DNA from: Ancistrus triradiatus
Taxonomy: Eukaryota > Chordata > Actinopteri > Siluriformes > Loricariidae
Reading direction: 5' to 3'
DNA: 64,000 bases
Assembly: GCA_025084515.1 (NCBI GenBank)
Contig: JAJAGP010001653.1
Span: 1-64,000, forward strand
Shown here: positions 44,823-55,630 of the stretch, one piece after another
Layout of the letters: every line of letters begins with the position of its first letter
How positions within the stretch are numbered: the stretch's first letter is position 1
Notes under the pieces: generated by a model
The model's input: only the letters and a program-made list of their open reading frames with translations
Database searches by the model: none
Told to the model about the DNA's origin: nothing
Position numbers and translations under genes: made by a program

Positions 44823-45737
44823 TAGAAATTTACATAAGGTTCAGACTGCGCATCCTCAGGTGTAGTCAGAAATTCTCCAGATAACTGTTCCTTGCATTTG
44901 CACAGATGCAAACATAATTATCCATATTAGCATAATATGTATTTTCTCTCCTTACAGGTGACACCGTAAAGAGGAACTCAGGAGGTTGCGAAGGATTTTG
45001 CTCACGGGTTCCTCTCATACCTCATACCTCTGAGCTGTCTTTAACACCACTTTCTGACCTGACTGACTTTAATTACCTTTAATTTATTAACTGTTAATCC
45101 ATCTTGTTTTGCAATTAATGCAGTGAGAAAACTGTCGAGAGAGGAAGACATACAGGAGATGTTCTGCGTATTTAATATTGCACTCGTTCCATCCATATCA
45201 AAATCATACCTACTAACATTAATGACTCTAAAATTTGAGATATATTGTGGAAATAAAATATACAGTACATAATACTTGTAATAAAATATTCATTTACTTT
45301 TGTTTTGAATCCAGTGACCATCTCAGGAGGAGTGTGTTCTTGAGAAAGAAACAGATAGAGACAGAGGAAGTACCTTGTGTAATTAAACATGTATGTCCTG
45401 GGTTTGACCGAGCTCAGGAACATGTCCATAAGGAACAGAGTGTGAAAATCAGGTCCTCTAGACTGGGGTTCAGCATACACATTAACACCCTCACTGGATG
45501 AGCACACTGCTAAAGGGAATGGTACGATTTAGTGGGGTTTAGTATGGTATTTGTCTAGTGTTTTTGTTTTAGTATGGTTTTATAATGGTTTATCATGGTT
45601 TAGGTGGGTTTAGCGTATGACATTTCGTACAGAGAGCAGTGTGTTTCTGCAGCAGTTTACAAGGAAGTGTGGTTTAGCATGTGCTACTAAGGTTGCATAT
45701 TGTAAAGACAGCTTTAGCGGTTTGGTAGTGTAAGTAT
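44823..45737. other. Unique sequence with a loose TTTAGTATGG repeat
   Basis: No gene recognised. At 45523-45620 the words TTTAGTGGGG, TTTAGTATGG, TTTATCATGG and TTTAGGTGGG recur irregularly, a degenerate 10-12 bp repeat. Confidence 0.45.
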
Positions 45738-46230
45738 ACAGCTCTGGAAAAAAATAAAGAGACCGTTTCAACATTATCAGTTTCTCAGGTTTTACTATTT
45801 GTAGGTACTGCATGTGTTTGAGTGAATTATAACATTTGTTTTATTCTGTAAATTACTGACAAATTCCAAATAATATTTATTTGCAGCAATGACAATGACA
45901 ATAACTAATCAAAATAATGAAGATGATGCAGTGTTTTCAGACCCTAATAATACAAAAAAACAAGTTTATAGTCATTATTGTTTTCAACACAACAATACTA
46001 AAGTTTTAACTTAGCAAGTTCAGAAATCAATATTTCACTCACAGTTTTCATGCGTCTTGTACTTCTCAGTAAAAAAGGTTTGGTTCAGGTGATCATCTAA
46101 TCAGTACTTCATTAAGCAGAACGAGGTGTGTCTGTGTTGGAATTTAGATACTGGAATGGAATTGCTGACATACATGTAAGTACGTTGATTTTAAGAAAAT
46201 ATGGAGTGGTCTCTTACAGGTTACTAGCAC
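45738..46230 (+). mobile_element. DNA transposon left end, probably Tc1-like (T11)
   Basis: Starts CAGCTCTGGAAAAAAATAAA after TA, a recognised fish element end, followed by its AT-rich leader (TTTCTCAGGTTTTACTATTT, TAAATTACTGACAAATTCC) and CAGGTGATCATCTAATCAG. No transposase reading and no right end here. Confidence 0.55.
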
Positions 46231-46277
46231 ACTAAATTTGAAATGGTTCCTGGAGTCTAGTCCTGGCAAGCAATACA

Positions 46278-46400
46278 CTATGTAGACAAAAGTTTGTGGA
46301 CATCCAAAACATAGATATCAGTATAGAGTTTGCTGTTACACCAGCCTTTCAACTTTAACAGATTCAACTTCTGGGATTTTCTTACTTGGATTATTGAGCA
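46278..46400. mobile_element. MITE M1 fragment fused to T2
   Basis: CTATGTAGACAAAAGTTTGT then GGACATCC is an M1 end, followed by M1 interior (GTATAGAGTTTGCTG). It passes at about 46408 into the interior of a T2 Tc1 element, which lacks its own end on this side. Confidence 0.65.
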
Positions 46401-46449
46401 TGCATCAAGACGTTTCCTGTAACTGCTGATCAGTCCTGCACACCAGCTT

Positions 46450-47461
46450 GGAGGAATTTTAGCCCATTCCTCTGTACAGAACAGCTTCAGCTCTGGTGGA
46501 TTGGTGGGTTTCCTCACATTAGCTGCTCACTTCAGGTCCTTCCACAACATTTTGATTGGGATTAAGGTCAGGACTTTGACTTGGCCATTCCAAAACATTA
46601 ACTTTATTCTTTTTTTAACCATTCTTTGGTAGAACAACTTACATGCTTGGGGTTGTTGTCTTGCTGCATGACCCACCTTCTCTTGAGATTCAGTTCATGG
46701 ACAGATGTCCTGACATTTTCCTTTAGAATTCTCTGATATAATTCAGAATTCATTGTTCCATCAATGATGGCAAGCCGTCCTGGCCCAGTTGCAGCAAAAC
46801 AGACCCAAACCATGATACTACCACCACCATGTTTCACAGATGGGATAAGGTTCTTATGCTGGAGTGCAGTGTTTTCCTTTCTCCAAATATAACACTTTTC
46901 TTTTAAACCAAAAAGTTATATTTTGGCTTTTCTTTTAAAACCAAAAAGTTATATTTTGGTCTCATCCAGGCCACAAAACAATTCTTCCAATAGCCTTCTG
47001 GCTTGTCCACACGTGATCTTTAGCAAACTGCAGATTGAGCAAGCCAATGTTCTTTTGGGAGAGCATAAGTGCTTTCTCCTTTGCAACCCCTGCCATGGCA
47101 CACCATTGTTGTTCAGTGTTCTTCTGATAGGCAGCTCATGAACATTAACATTAGCCATGTGAGAGAGGCCTTCAGTTTGCTTAGAAGGGTTACCCTTAGG
47201 TCCTTTGTGACCTCGCCAACTATTACACGCCTTGCCTCTTGGAGTGGATCTTTGTTGGTCCAACCTCTTCCTGGGGAGGAAGATAACAGTGGTCGTGATT
47301 GAATTTCTTCCATTTGTACACAATCTGTCCCTGACTGTGGATTGGTGGAGTCCACAAACTCTTTAGAGACTGGCTTTTTTGTAACACCTTTTCCAGCCTG
47401 ATGAGAGACATCAACAACTCTTTTTTCTGAGGTCCTCAGAAATCTCCTTTGTCCGTGCCAT
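46450..47461 (-). pseudogene. Tc1-like transposase (T2), many frameshifts
   Basis: Start at 47461, MARTKEISEDLRK-like by the DNA, with a shift soon after. Later pieces are in the 46949-47481 frames. The 46604-46837 frame reads MKHGGGSIMVWVCFAATGPG then AIIDGTMNSELYQRILKENV and RRWVMQQDNNPKHVSCSTKE, where the second catalytic Asp is present. The third block has the codon AAA (Lys) in place of Glu in the NPIEMLW position (46549-46570), plus a shift. A 32-bp tandem duplication disrupts the frame after the first Asp (46895-46959). Clearly inactive. Confidence 0.88.
46895..46959. repeat. 32-bp tandem duplication inside T2
   Basis: CTTTTCTTTTAAACCAAAAA plus GTTATATTTTGG occurs twice in a row (46895-46926, 46927-46959); the second copy has one extra A. 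Other T2 copies have it once. Confidence 0.95.
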
Positions 47462-47878
47462 GATACACTTTCCACAAGCATGTGTTGTGTGAAGAGCAGA
47501 CTTTGGCTAGATCCCGTTCTTTAAATAAAACAGGGTGCCCACTCACACCTGATTGTCATCCCATTCATTGATTGAAAACTGCTGAGGTCTAATTTTCACT
47601 TCAAATTAACTGCTAATCCTAGAAGGTTCACATACTTTTGCCACTCACTAATATGTAATATTGGATCATTTTCCTCAATAAATAAATGACCAAGTATAAT
47701 ATTTATGTCTCATTTGTTTAACTGGGTTCTCTTTATCTACTTTTAGGATTTGTGTGGAAATCTGATGATGTCTGATGAGGTCATATTTATGCAGAAATAT
47801 AGAACTTTCTAAAGGGTTCACAAACCTTCAAGCACCACTGTATATCAATGAATTTTCCAATGAGACTATGTGTCTGTT

Positions 47879-48078
47879 GGGACTGTGGTGGACTAGTGGT
47901 TAAGGTACTGGAATATGGAAAAGAAAGTCTAGGGTTCAAAACCCACCTCTGCCAGGCTGCCAATGTGGGGTCCTTGAACAAGACCCTTAACTCACAGTTG
48001 TTTGGACTGTAAGAATTTATCAATTGTAAGTTGCTCTGGATAAGGACATCTGCTAAATGACATAAATATAAATGTAAT
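47879..48078 (+). mobile_element. tRNA-derived SINE (family S)
   Basis: GGGACTGTGGTGGACTAGTG head, TAGGGTTCAAAACCCACCTC B box, CAGGCTGCCAATGTGGGGTC core, CTGGATAAGGACATCTGC tail. About 38 bp after the end of the T2 copy. Confidence 0.93.
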
Positions 48079-49059
48079 GTATGTGTATTCCACCTTGCCA
48101 CAGGCTTTTGAGTCTCCGTTGCTCTTCAGTGCATATGTCTGCCCTGAACAGGGCACCAGTCCATTGTAGGATTGGGCAGGGGTCACTTTGCAGCTCTGTG
48201 GGTTGACCCCTGATCAGCTTCCACTCCCTGATACCTTGCCAATCATAGTTGCATGTGACACCAGTCACACCCCTGTGTATTAGACTGTAGTGCCATCTGA
48301 GCGCACTGATAAAAAATGGTCAAGTTAATACTTACAAATCAACAGCAACAAATCCTGCAGTTCTAAACTCTCAAAGAGTAGATTTACAGTAAACTGGGAG
48401 CTTGGCGTAGCAATTTTCTATGGTTTAAATCAGCTTTATTGACATTATTTCCACCAATCCCAATAAGTCCACGGAACATCAACATCAGCCTACTGATATA
48501 TGACTTAGGCTAAGGAGATATTATTGGAAAAGAAAGAAAGAGAGAAAGAGTGTGAGTGAGAGAGACTGCAGGTCTCTGAGGGGGGGAGTTGGAAGTAAAA
48601 GCTGACTGAGTGAGCTTCTCCAGCCTTGCGACGTGTCTGTGTTTTTTGTTTTGTTTTGTTTTTTTCTTTTTTTCTGGATTTGCCGGACACTCTGTGAGTG
48701 CAGTGAATCCCTGAGCACCTGAGCTGGACTCACACTGACACACACAGCCGTACAAAGATGAACAGCATCACCCTGTGTGCCAGTGAAGGTCAGAAAATTG
48801 CTCCCATTGCACCCTGCTAGCGCTCTCACTGTCTGCACATACACACTGTCTGGCCTGGGTAAAGGTAGCTTTTACTCTCCTTAACTCTTCACTCGAAGGG
48901 GTTCGGTTTTCACTCATTTCTGCTCCTTTCTGCTCAGCTTTGACCTGTTTTCTGATCACGTGAGGGTAGATGATGCTATTTTCTCTATCACCTGTTCTAG
49001 GCAATACTATACTCACATTAACTGCACTTATCAGAAGCCGGTACCTTAGCTGAACAGTT
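48079..49059. other. Mostly unique, with a weak SINE-like fragment
   Basis: GCCCTGAACAGGGCACCAGT (48141-48160) resembles part of an HE1-like SINE tail. 48525-48690 contains a purine-rich then T-rich stretch. No gene recognised; the minus frames at 48505-49016 have no motif. Confidence 0.4.
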
Positions 49060-49112
49060 GAAGGCTATGGATCTTGCTGGAAGGTCCAACAGTGGTGGCT
49101 TGGCAGAGAATG
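49060..49112 (-). mobile_element. SINE S fragment
   Basis: GGAAGGTCCAACAGTGGTGG then CTTGGCAGAG is the reverse complement of the family S core. Confidence 0.5.
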
Positions 49113-49174
49113 CATACTCTAAATGTGTGAAAAGATGCTAATATAATTATAATAAAGGCCCAAATCAGGAAAAG

Positions 49175-50560
49175 TTCAGACAGTATGGAAAATGCATATT
49201 AAAAAACAAACAGTATGAACCCAAGATATTTCATGTTTTGTCTAATTAACTTCATTTCATACATTTATACTCATCCATTCCTGCATTTCAAGCTTGCAAC
49301 ATTTTTGAAAATGTTGGGACGGGGCAATTTAGGTCGAGTAATGAGGTGAAAATAAATATTGATGTGATCTGCAAACAGGTGATGTCAACAGGTGATTATA
49401 ATCATGATTTGGTACAAAAGCAGTCTTTATACCAAGAGGAGGAAAGGTGAGCAGATGATCTCTCACCAACAAATGTGTGAGGAAAATTATTGAAATGTTT
49501 TAAAACAATGTTCCTCAAAGAAAGACGGGAAGGGATTTGCATATTGCAGTCCTAACTTCTGACTTAGCTTGTTTTGCAGTGTCTTGTTGAAAAATGCATG
49601 GACTTCGCTGAAAAAGATGTCGTGTTCAATGCAGCTTAGGTTACTATGAAATCTCAGTGTACTTTTCTGCTTTAATGCTGCATTACAGAAGTGTAAACGT
49701 ACTTTGCAAAGAACACTGACCCCATGAGAACCCCATACCATGACCGACCCTGGTTTTTGGCCTTGTTGCTGAGAACTGTCCTTTTTCGCCCCTGGTGTCC
49801 ATTTCTGCTAAAAAAAAAAACCCACAATTCGAATGTGTGATGATCGATCCTAGATGCCTCCAAGCACAGAGAAGACGATGCCGCTTCTAGACATGGTTAA
49901 CATAAGGCTTCTTTTTGCAAGGTAAAGAATTAAGAGGCATTTGTGAATGTAACTCTGTATTGAAGTGCTTGATAATTGCTTGGCAAAGTAATTCCTTGAC
50001 CCTGTGGTTCATGTGGTGATGAATGACGGTTCTTGATGCAGTGCCACCTGAGGGATCAGAGATCCTGGGAGTTCAGTTTATTCTTGAACCCTTGCCCTTT
50101 ACACTCTGAAATTCCTCCAGATTCCTTGAACGTTTAATGATAGTATTATTCACTGTACAGGGAGAAATATGCAAATCCCTTTCAGTCTTTCTTACACTTC
50201 AATAATTTTGAATGTGTTCACAAACTGGAAATCCTCTGCCCATCTTTGTTCATCAAAGACTTTTGTGAATGCTGCTTTTGTACCAAATCAATTACAAGCA
50301 CCTGCTGACATCACATGATCACAATTTTTTTTTACCTCATTACTGGCCCTAAATTGCCCCATTCTGACTTTTTAAAAATGCTTTGCAGGCCTGAAATGCA
50401 GGAATGGATATTCATCAACAAAGAAAATGAAGTTGATCAGAAAAACCATGAAATATCTTGGTTGGGCAAAGTCACAGTAAATGTAAGGAACACTGTTTTG
50501 TATTATTTGCATTTTCCATACCATCCCAAATTTTTCTGTTTTGGGGTGGTATGTGTGCTC
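49175..50560. mobile_element. Fold-back Tc1-like element, family T3
   Basis: A left long terminal repeat in reverse (AACAGTATGAACCCAAGATA, TCCATTCCTGCATTTCAAGC; 49175-49300) leads into the 5' leader in + orientation (GGGACGGGGCAATTTAGGTC to AAGGGATTTGCATATTG; 49310-49535). After that the sequence runs in minus orientation: transposase remnant and then a second copy of the same leader (reverse complement of TTTGGTACAAAAGCAGCATT at about 50273-50292). A right long terminal repeat follows (CAGGCCTGAAATGCAGGAAT; 50380-50560). So the 5' leader is present twice, inverted, about 600 bp apart. Confidence 0.78.
49536..50150 (-). pseudogene. Tc1-like transposase remnant (T3)
   Basis: On the minus strand: the early region with GGCACTGCATCAAGAACCGT-type sequence (about 50030-50060), CTTATGTTAACCATGTCTAG (about 49885-49910), then a jump to GAAATGGACACCAGGGGCGA near 49790, MVWGSHGVSVL (the VWG block, 49741 down), and GCATTTTTCAACAAGACACT near 49590, where the second catalytic Asp would be (FFNKTLQNK: the Asp is not readable in frame). 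The Glu region is absent. Multiple deletions; inactive. Confidence 0.7.
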
Positions 50561-51446
50561 TGGTCAAGATAATGTTGCGAAACAGGATTTTTCCTTTAAT
50601 AACACACAGCTTTAATATTGCACAACTTTGATTTAACTAAAGGTCATAATTAAAACCAGTAAGTGAGAAGCATAAATAAATACAGACAGAGAGAGGGTGA
50701 GGGAACCTTCGAACAAGTTAGGTCCTGAATAAAACATGGACAGTGCTGTTTTTTCTTGCTTTACATGCTCTTAAGGAGCAAAGATGATGCGACGCTGCTC
50801 TGAAGGGCCTAATGTAGAATGACTAATACAATCACCATCCACAGGCTCCGTTTACAAGCTCCCTGCTCGCACTTCCTGTTTTAGCTCGTTCTGTTCCTCC
50901 CGCCTTTGGGAGTGTCATCAATTTCTCATTACGTAGCAGGCAGATCCTCAGCATCAATTTATCTGCATGAAACGCCAGGGCTTCGACTCCTGAGTTTAAA
51001 CGGCACTGCCCCAAATAAGCTTGCACCATACACTTCAGCACCGCATTGCAAATTCATATCCCCTTTTTAGGCTTTTATCACCTTGAATAAGTGGCGGCCT
51101 ATCCAAGCGAGCACATGCGCCTCCGGCTGCCGACTCTGAGCACATCTAGCAGATGAGCTGAGTACAGTCCTGCATCTGAAGTCGGCCTGCATCCCTCTGC
51201 TCCCTCGTGTGCTTTTAGAGCAGAAAGCAGAGGAAACTGCAGCACAGAATGTACTGTATCTAGGAACCATTCTAACAGTCAAGCTGTACAGATTATCTAA
51301 ACCTATCACGTCCTACACTAAACACTACATGTACACAATATAGCTCTATTTTCTTTATATTTGGCTATACAAGGACTCTTAAGGACTTAATCGTGATCTA
51401 GTTCAAGGGTTTCATCGTCTACATATCAAATAATGTCTATCCTATA
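50561..51446. promoter_or_regulatory. Unique region, candidate conserved at 50.80-51.30 kb
   Basis: No repeat recognised. 50800-51300 is GC-richer and non-repetitive (CTCCCGCCTTTGGGAGTGTC, GCGCCTCCGGCTGCCGACTC). The minus frames 50832-51041 and 51067-51309 have no known domain. A conserved non-coding element or an unrecognised exon are both possible; evidence is compositional only. Confidence 0.25.
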
Positions 51447-51592
51447 ACACGGGTATTAGTAGGGAATTTGCTTCTACGTCAGCATTCACTGTTCTAAGAA
51501 GTTTTTTCTATTAGGTTTTGGAACATGGCTATTAGGTGGGGCACTGATGTTGCACAACAAGCCCTGATTCACTACTGGCATTCCAAGTCATC
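51447..51592 (-). mobile_element. MITE M1 fragment
   Basis: GGAATTTGCTTCTACGTCAG, TTTGGAACATGGCTATTAGG, CACAACAAGCCCTGATTCAC and ACTGGCATTCCAAGTCAT follow the order of the left half of 5594-6080. No terminal repeat. Confidence 0.6.
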
Positions 51593-51609
51593 TCAGGAGT
51601 CTCAGGTCA

Positions 51610-52620
51610 AGTCAAATCAAATTTATTTATATACAGTGGTGCCTCGATTCTCGACCAACTCAGAATTTGGCGCATTTTGTCCAGAAAATGTGTCTCGGCT
51701 CTCTGCACACTTGCATAATCTTGAGTGATTCGTTGTGGCTGAAACTCAATCCACGATTCATGATTCACAATTCAGTACACAGTGATTCAGTGATTCAGTC
51801 TCACAATAGCTCTTTCCCAGTGAAGATCTGCTCTGTGTTGATCATACTTTTCTTTGTTTTTGCATCTACAGTACTGGTTCTTAGTGCAAATAAGTCCCCA
51901 TTGGTCCTAAAATGGTTGCTGATTACAGCCAACCGAAAGGAGTCCTCCGTATCACTTTCAGGCTAAGCAGTTAGCATTAGCAGTGCCCCAGCACAGTAAG
52001 TGTTTTACTTTTACTTTTCACTTTCAATCCATTACTCCCTAAATTACATGAGCGTTTCAACACTTTATTATAAAGTAAGCTTTGTGTTAATGATTTTGGC
52101 CAACTGTAGGTTAATGTATAAGTTTTGAAAAATTAAGCTCGGCTCCACTATGATACAGCATAGACTATATTAAACTCATCAGTTCATGATACATGTAACT
52201 TATTATGGATTTATCTGAACATATCCCCATCATAAATCAGAGAGCACCTGTACTATAGAACTCCATTACTGCATATAATGCCTTGTACAGTGTAGATTTT
52301 CTGGTGGTCTTGAAGAGATTAATTCAATTTACATTGTTCCTTATGGGAAAAATTTGCTCGGTACTCTTCGTTTTTGGTTCTCGACAAGCCTTCTGGAACC
52401 GAGTTACCGCTTTAACGCTTCTTACAGCAGACTATTGTCTCCAAGCAGCTTGACAATTACTTTAAGCCAAAGATGCAACTTAGCAAGCCTACAGTGTCCC
52501 AATGGCAAGGTCACAGTGGCAAGGCAAAAACTCCCCAGCTCCTCAAATGAGGAAGAAACCTTGAGAGGACCAAGGCTCAAAAGGAGACCTAACCTCACTG
52601 GGCAAGGTGTCTGATGTATT
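51610..52620 (+). mobile_element. Repeat R, interrupted by a Tigger-like element
   Basis: The start of R (AAATCAAATTTATTTATATA) at 51610-51633 and the rest (CAGACTATTGTCTCCAAGCA, CACAGTGGCAAGGCAAAAAC, GAGGAAGAAACCTTGAGAGG) at 52415-52620 flank the Tigger-like element exactly. Class of R is unknown to me. Confidence 0.82.
51634..52412 (+). mobile_element. Complete Tigger-like MITE, reference copy
   Basis: 779 bp. Left end CAGTGGTGCCTCGATTCTCG after TA (51632-51633); right end CTGGAACCGAGTTACCGCTT before TA (52413-52414), a decayed match. It has no transposase coding and would depend on a pogo/Tigger-type enzyme in trans. Other copies in the window: 8391, 11026, 30430-31436, and a fragment at 54930. 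Confidence 0.85.
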
Positions 52621-52814
52621 TGATGTCAGTGCTCTTTGTGATCCAGCCAGGTTCCCCATCACAGTTGGAAACAATTTGTTTATTTGTGAGAGCAGGACAG
52701 ATAGTTCACAATGCCTTTTTAAGAGATGAAAATGTATTAAACGTGCATATTCAGAGTTATTGTTGGTCTATAAAGGTCCCATTTTAGTAGTCTGTGTACT
52801 ACTTTATATTATTG

Positions 52815-52986
52815 TGGGACTGTGGTGGTGTAGCATTTAAGGTAGTGTACTCTTGACCAGAAGGTTGAAGGTTCAAATCCCAGCACTGCCAAGACGCCAT
52901 TGCTCTGGGGCAAAGCTCTAAACCCACAATTGCTTGGATTGTATATCATAAGCCTGAATCAGTTTTTAAATGCTGTAAATGTAAAC
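52815..52986 (+). mobile_element. tRNA-derived SINE (family S), in duplicated segment
   Basis: GGGACTGTGGTGGTGTAGCA head, AGGTTCAAATCCCAGCACTG B box, CCACAATTGCTTGGATTGTA core, AATGCTGTAAATGTAAAC tail. The sequence right after it (AAACCTGTTAGAAGTGAGAG) recurs after the SINE tail at 59858, so both belong to one duplication. Confidence 0.88.
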
Positions 52987-53690
52987 CTGTTAGAAGTGAG
53001 AGTGGTTGAAATGACAGAGATCACTAATTAGAAACAGTGTCTGCATATATTTGCCATACATTGTAAATGTCTGTGGAAAATGAATGGCAATTTCTACTTC
53101 TTTAATCTCACAGTCGAGCTCCTATGCATATGAATGTGTGCTACAATGGCCTGGCTCCATAAATCCATGAGTGTTGTTGGAATAAGTGTAGCTATGAATG
53201 TGAGTTCAGGCAGATGTGTGAGAGTCCATATTCCTCTCTGACTTCAGGGAGAGTCATTGCACACGCTAATGTTAATCAGGATTCGCTGGCTGCCATGTAA
53301 AGTGCAGGAACAAGAGAGCATGGCGTACAGGACATGAGCCATCTACGTTAGGGAGGAATGTTTTCCAATGCCGGACAGCATTACTATTACTCCCAGCATG
53401 CTTCAGGACAAGGCAGCTGTCAGGCTGAATTAACCGCTCCAGATGTATCTTGTATAATTGGAGTATAGGATTGAGAAAAGGTTTTCGCTTTTCCGTGCTG
53501 TGTCGTAGAGACTACAGTCCAAAGACATAACGAAGCTTTTAGCGACTGCTCACAGAACACGTTCTGCCCATCTCATAGCTCGTTTCTTTCTTTTGTTCCT
53601 CGGAGTTGTTTTTTTTGGGTTACCTGAGCAAGCCTGAGTTGATGTTTATTAGCAGTGAGTGCTTGTGCTGCGGTTCTCTGAGAACTGACC
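52987..53690. repeat. Segmental duplication, arm 1
   Basis: Matches 59862-60400 in the same orientation. The best block, 53320-53470, differs from 60047-60197 at only about eight positions (CAGCATTACTATTACTCCCA and GCATGCTTCAGGACAAGGCA are identical). The flanks are much more diverged. Confidence 0.85.
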
Positions 53691-54395
53691 GACTTGCTTG
53701 ATTATATCGACAGCTCTAGTGTAAAATCTGCCAGCATCAAAGGTCAAAAAGAGCAGTGTAGTTTTTTTTCCCCGGCGTCGTCTCAGCGGGGCTCTCTCCC
53801 ATCTTGTGCCGAATAAATCTCGGTACAGAATCACTTCGAGAATCACTTTCTGACAATAATTTATAAATTATGCACCGCTTATGTTTTGAATCAAGAAAGG
53901 CTTTCATATCTCTTCCATTAACTCAGATTAAGTTTTCATACTGATGCTGGGGAGAATGCTAGCAATATCCACGTCTCATTTCGATGAAATTTTTATCACT
54001 GCTCTTTTCTCTTGTACACTCCTATTGGGACGTCTGCGAATCTGGAGATCGCTCGTTTGGACGTGAACTCCCCTCAACCTGGCTGCCAGCGGCTCCGGAC
54101 GCGTCAATATTTGATGGGCTCGGGCTAACTCGGCCGTGAGAATCCAGCTGCCGAGATTTAGCTCTAATGTAAAAATCGTGAACGGACCAAAACTGAGGTG
54201 TCATAAGTAATACGTCTGTTCGGAGCAGAGGCGCTGCCAGCAATTACAGCGAAGAGAGGCAACAATGAAAAGAGATACAAGTAGAGAGAGAAAGGAGTAA
54301 ATGCAACGGAACAGCATTGATATACTTTATTTTTAGTTGAAAAGCACCGAAGCTACAACATTAACTTGGACATAGATCTGGCACCAGGGTATAAT

Positions 54396-54409
54396 CAGCA
54401 GGGGGCGGT
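54396..54409 (+). promoter_or_regulatory. CTCF-like motif
   Basis: CAGCAGGGGGCGGT is close to the vertebrate CTCF core. Same strand as the one 257 bp downstream. Similar words occur in some fish transposons, so this is a motif match only. Confidence 0.35.
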
Positions 54410-54652
54410 GAAAATTCAAGTCAAACACATTTTGCTAGCACTCAAAACGAACTTGAACAATCTGAGTGATGCTACAAGACAGTGCTAAGATGCATTCTGT
54501 AATACGAGTAGCTGCTTCAGCATTAACAAATCAAATTACCTAAGGATTTGATCACTTCTTCACCCGAATAATTCAGACATTGAATTGTCCATTTGAAATG
54601 TTTTTGCCCCCAAATTCGAACAAAAATTCAAGCATGTTGCACATAATCCAGT

Positions 54653-54666
54653 CCAGTAGGTGGCGA
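54653..54666 (+). promoter_or_regulatory. CTCF-like motif
   Basis: CCAGTAGGTGGCGA matches the CCAGTAGGTGGC-type CTCF core. Motif match only. Confidence 0.35.
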
Positions 54667-54929
54667 TAATGAATCAATATGGTAGGCAAATCGCCATAAG
54701 ACTCAAAAGAAAAAGAAGAACTAAGTCCCAATCATAGACATATGTATTGTGTATTGATAAGACGTGCCAAAACTGCATTCGCCTCAGCGGCTATAAAGTT
54801 TCACTTTGTTTTTATGTATCATATCTTAATATTTCACTTATTTCATGTATTTAGTTATTATTATTATTATTATTATTGTATATGTACCTTTTCTTTATAT
54901 ATACATATACGCAGAAAAAAATCATTTGG

Positions 54930-55030
54930 TGGGCGGGAACAGATTAATCCATTTTATTACTTCTTATGGGGAAATTTCATTCCGACTTCCAACAAATCTA
55001 AGTTTGAATTCCAAGATTCCAATGTACACT
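54930..55030. mobile_element. Tigger-like inner-end fragment
   Basis: AACAGATTAATCCATTTTAT, CTTCTTATGGGGAAATTTCA and TTCCAACAAATCTAAGTTTG resemble the region just inside the right end of Tigger-type elements (compare TTACATTGTTCCTTATGGG at 52329). No terminal repeat. Confidence 0.4.
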
Positions 55031-55630
55031 AAAAGCAGAACAAATAAAAAGCACAATAACGTCCGAACTCATAATGCAGCAAAGCAGTTGTCAAGAGAAC
55101 ATCACACAAGATATGCCCAAATACTTTTATCACAGTGCAACACCACTACATTAACTAAGCAAAATCGTCATGATCCCAGCTAGCCATCTTCAAAAACCAG
55201 CCATATACAAACTAACTTTACCTTACCTTTACAATCAATACAGTTACAATCCTTTTTGAACAGAGCCTTCTCAGTAGTTTATGATTCCAGTATCTGCAAA
55301 AATGGTGGATAAATTATTTTTGATGGTCATATGATTCAGCCTACAATGAATGTAGAAAGAATTTACCACAACTGGACTCCAAGCAAGGAGTAGAAACATC
55401 TCAAAGATGATCAAGAGAAATGGGAAGACCCCAGAGCTAAATTTCAAGTGTCACAACAAAGGGTCTGAATACTTATGTCCATGCAAAGCATGTTTCTACT
55501 CCTTGCTTGGAGTCCACCTGTGATAAATTCAGTTAAATGGACATGATTTGGAAAGGCACGTAATAGGCAGCTAATAATGCATATCAGAGCAAAAACCAAG
55601 TCATGAGGAGGAAACTGCTTATAGCTACAT

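Larger units (their letters stand above)
46408..47840 (-). mobile_element. Tc1-like transposon family T2, left end replaced
   Basis: Right end CTTCAAGCACCACTG at 47840 with TA. The left side lacks the CAGTGGTGC end and the terminal ~250 bp found in the 57056-58628 copy. Many single-base insertions are scattered through the coding part. Confidence 0.88.
53691..54929. other. Unique region, GC-richer in part
   Basis: 54010-54250 is GC- and CpG-rich (CCAGCGGCTCCGGACGCGTC) and may be regulatory. Two CTCF-like motifs lie at 54396-54409 and 54653-54666. A (TTA)n run is at 54855-54880. No exon recognised; the 54022-54243 minus frame has no motif. Confidence 0.35.

Noticed and set aside
45523..45620. 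Interstitial telomere repeat
   Set aside because: The words are TTTAGTATGG and variants, not TTAGGG, and the spacing is irregular.
47069..47302. Plus-strand frames inside the T2 copies (also 57775-58173, 23820-24071)
   Set aside because: They oppose the transposase direction and carry no motif.
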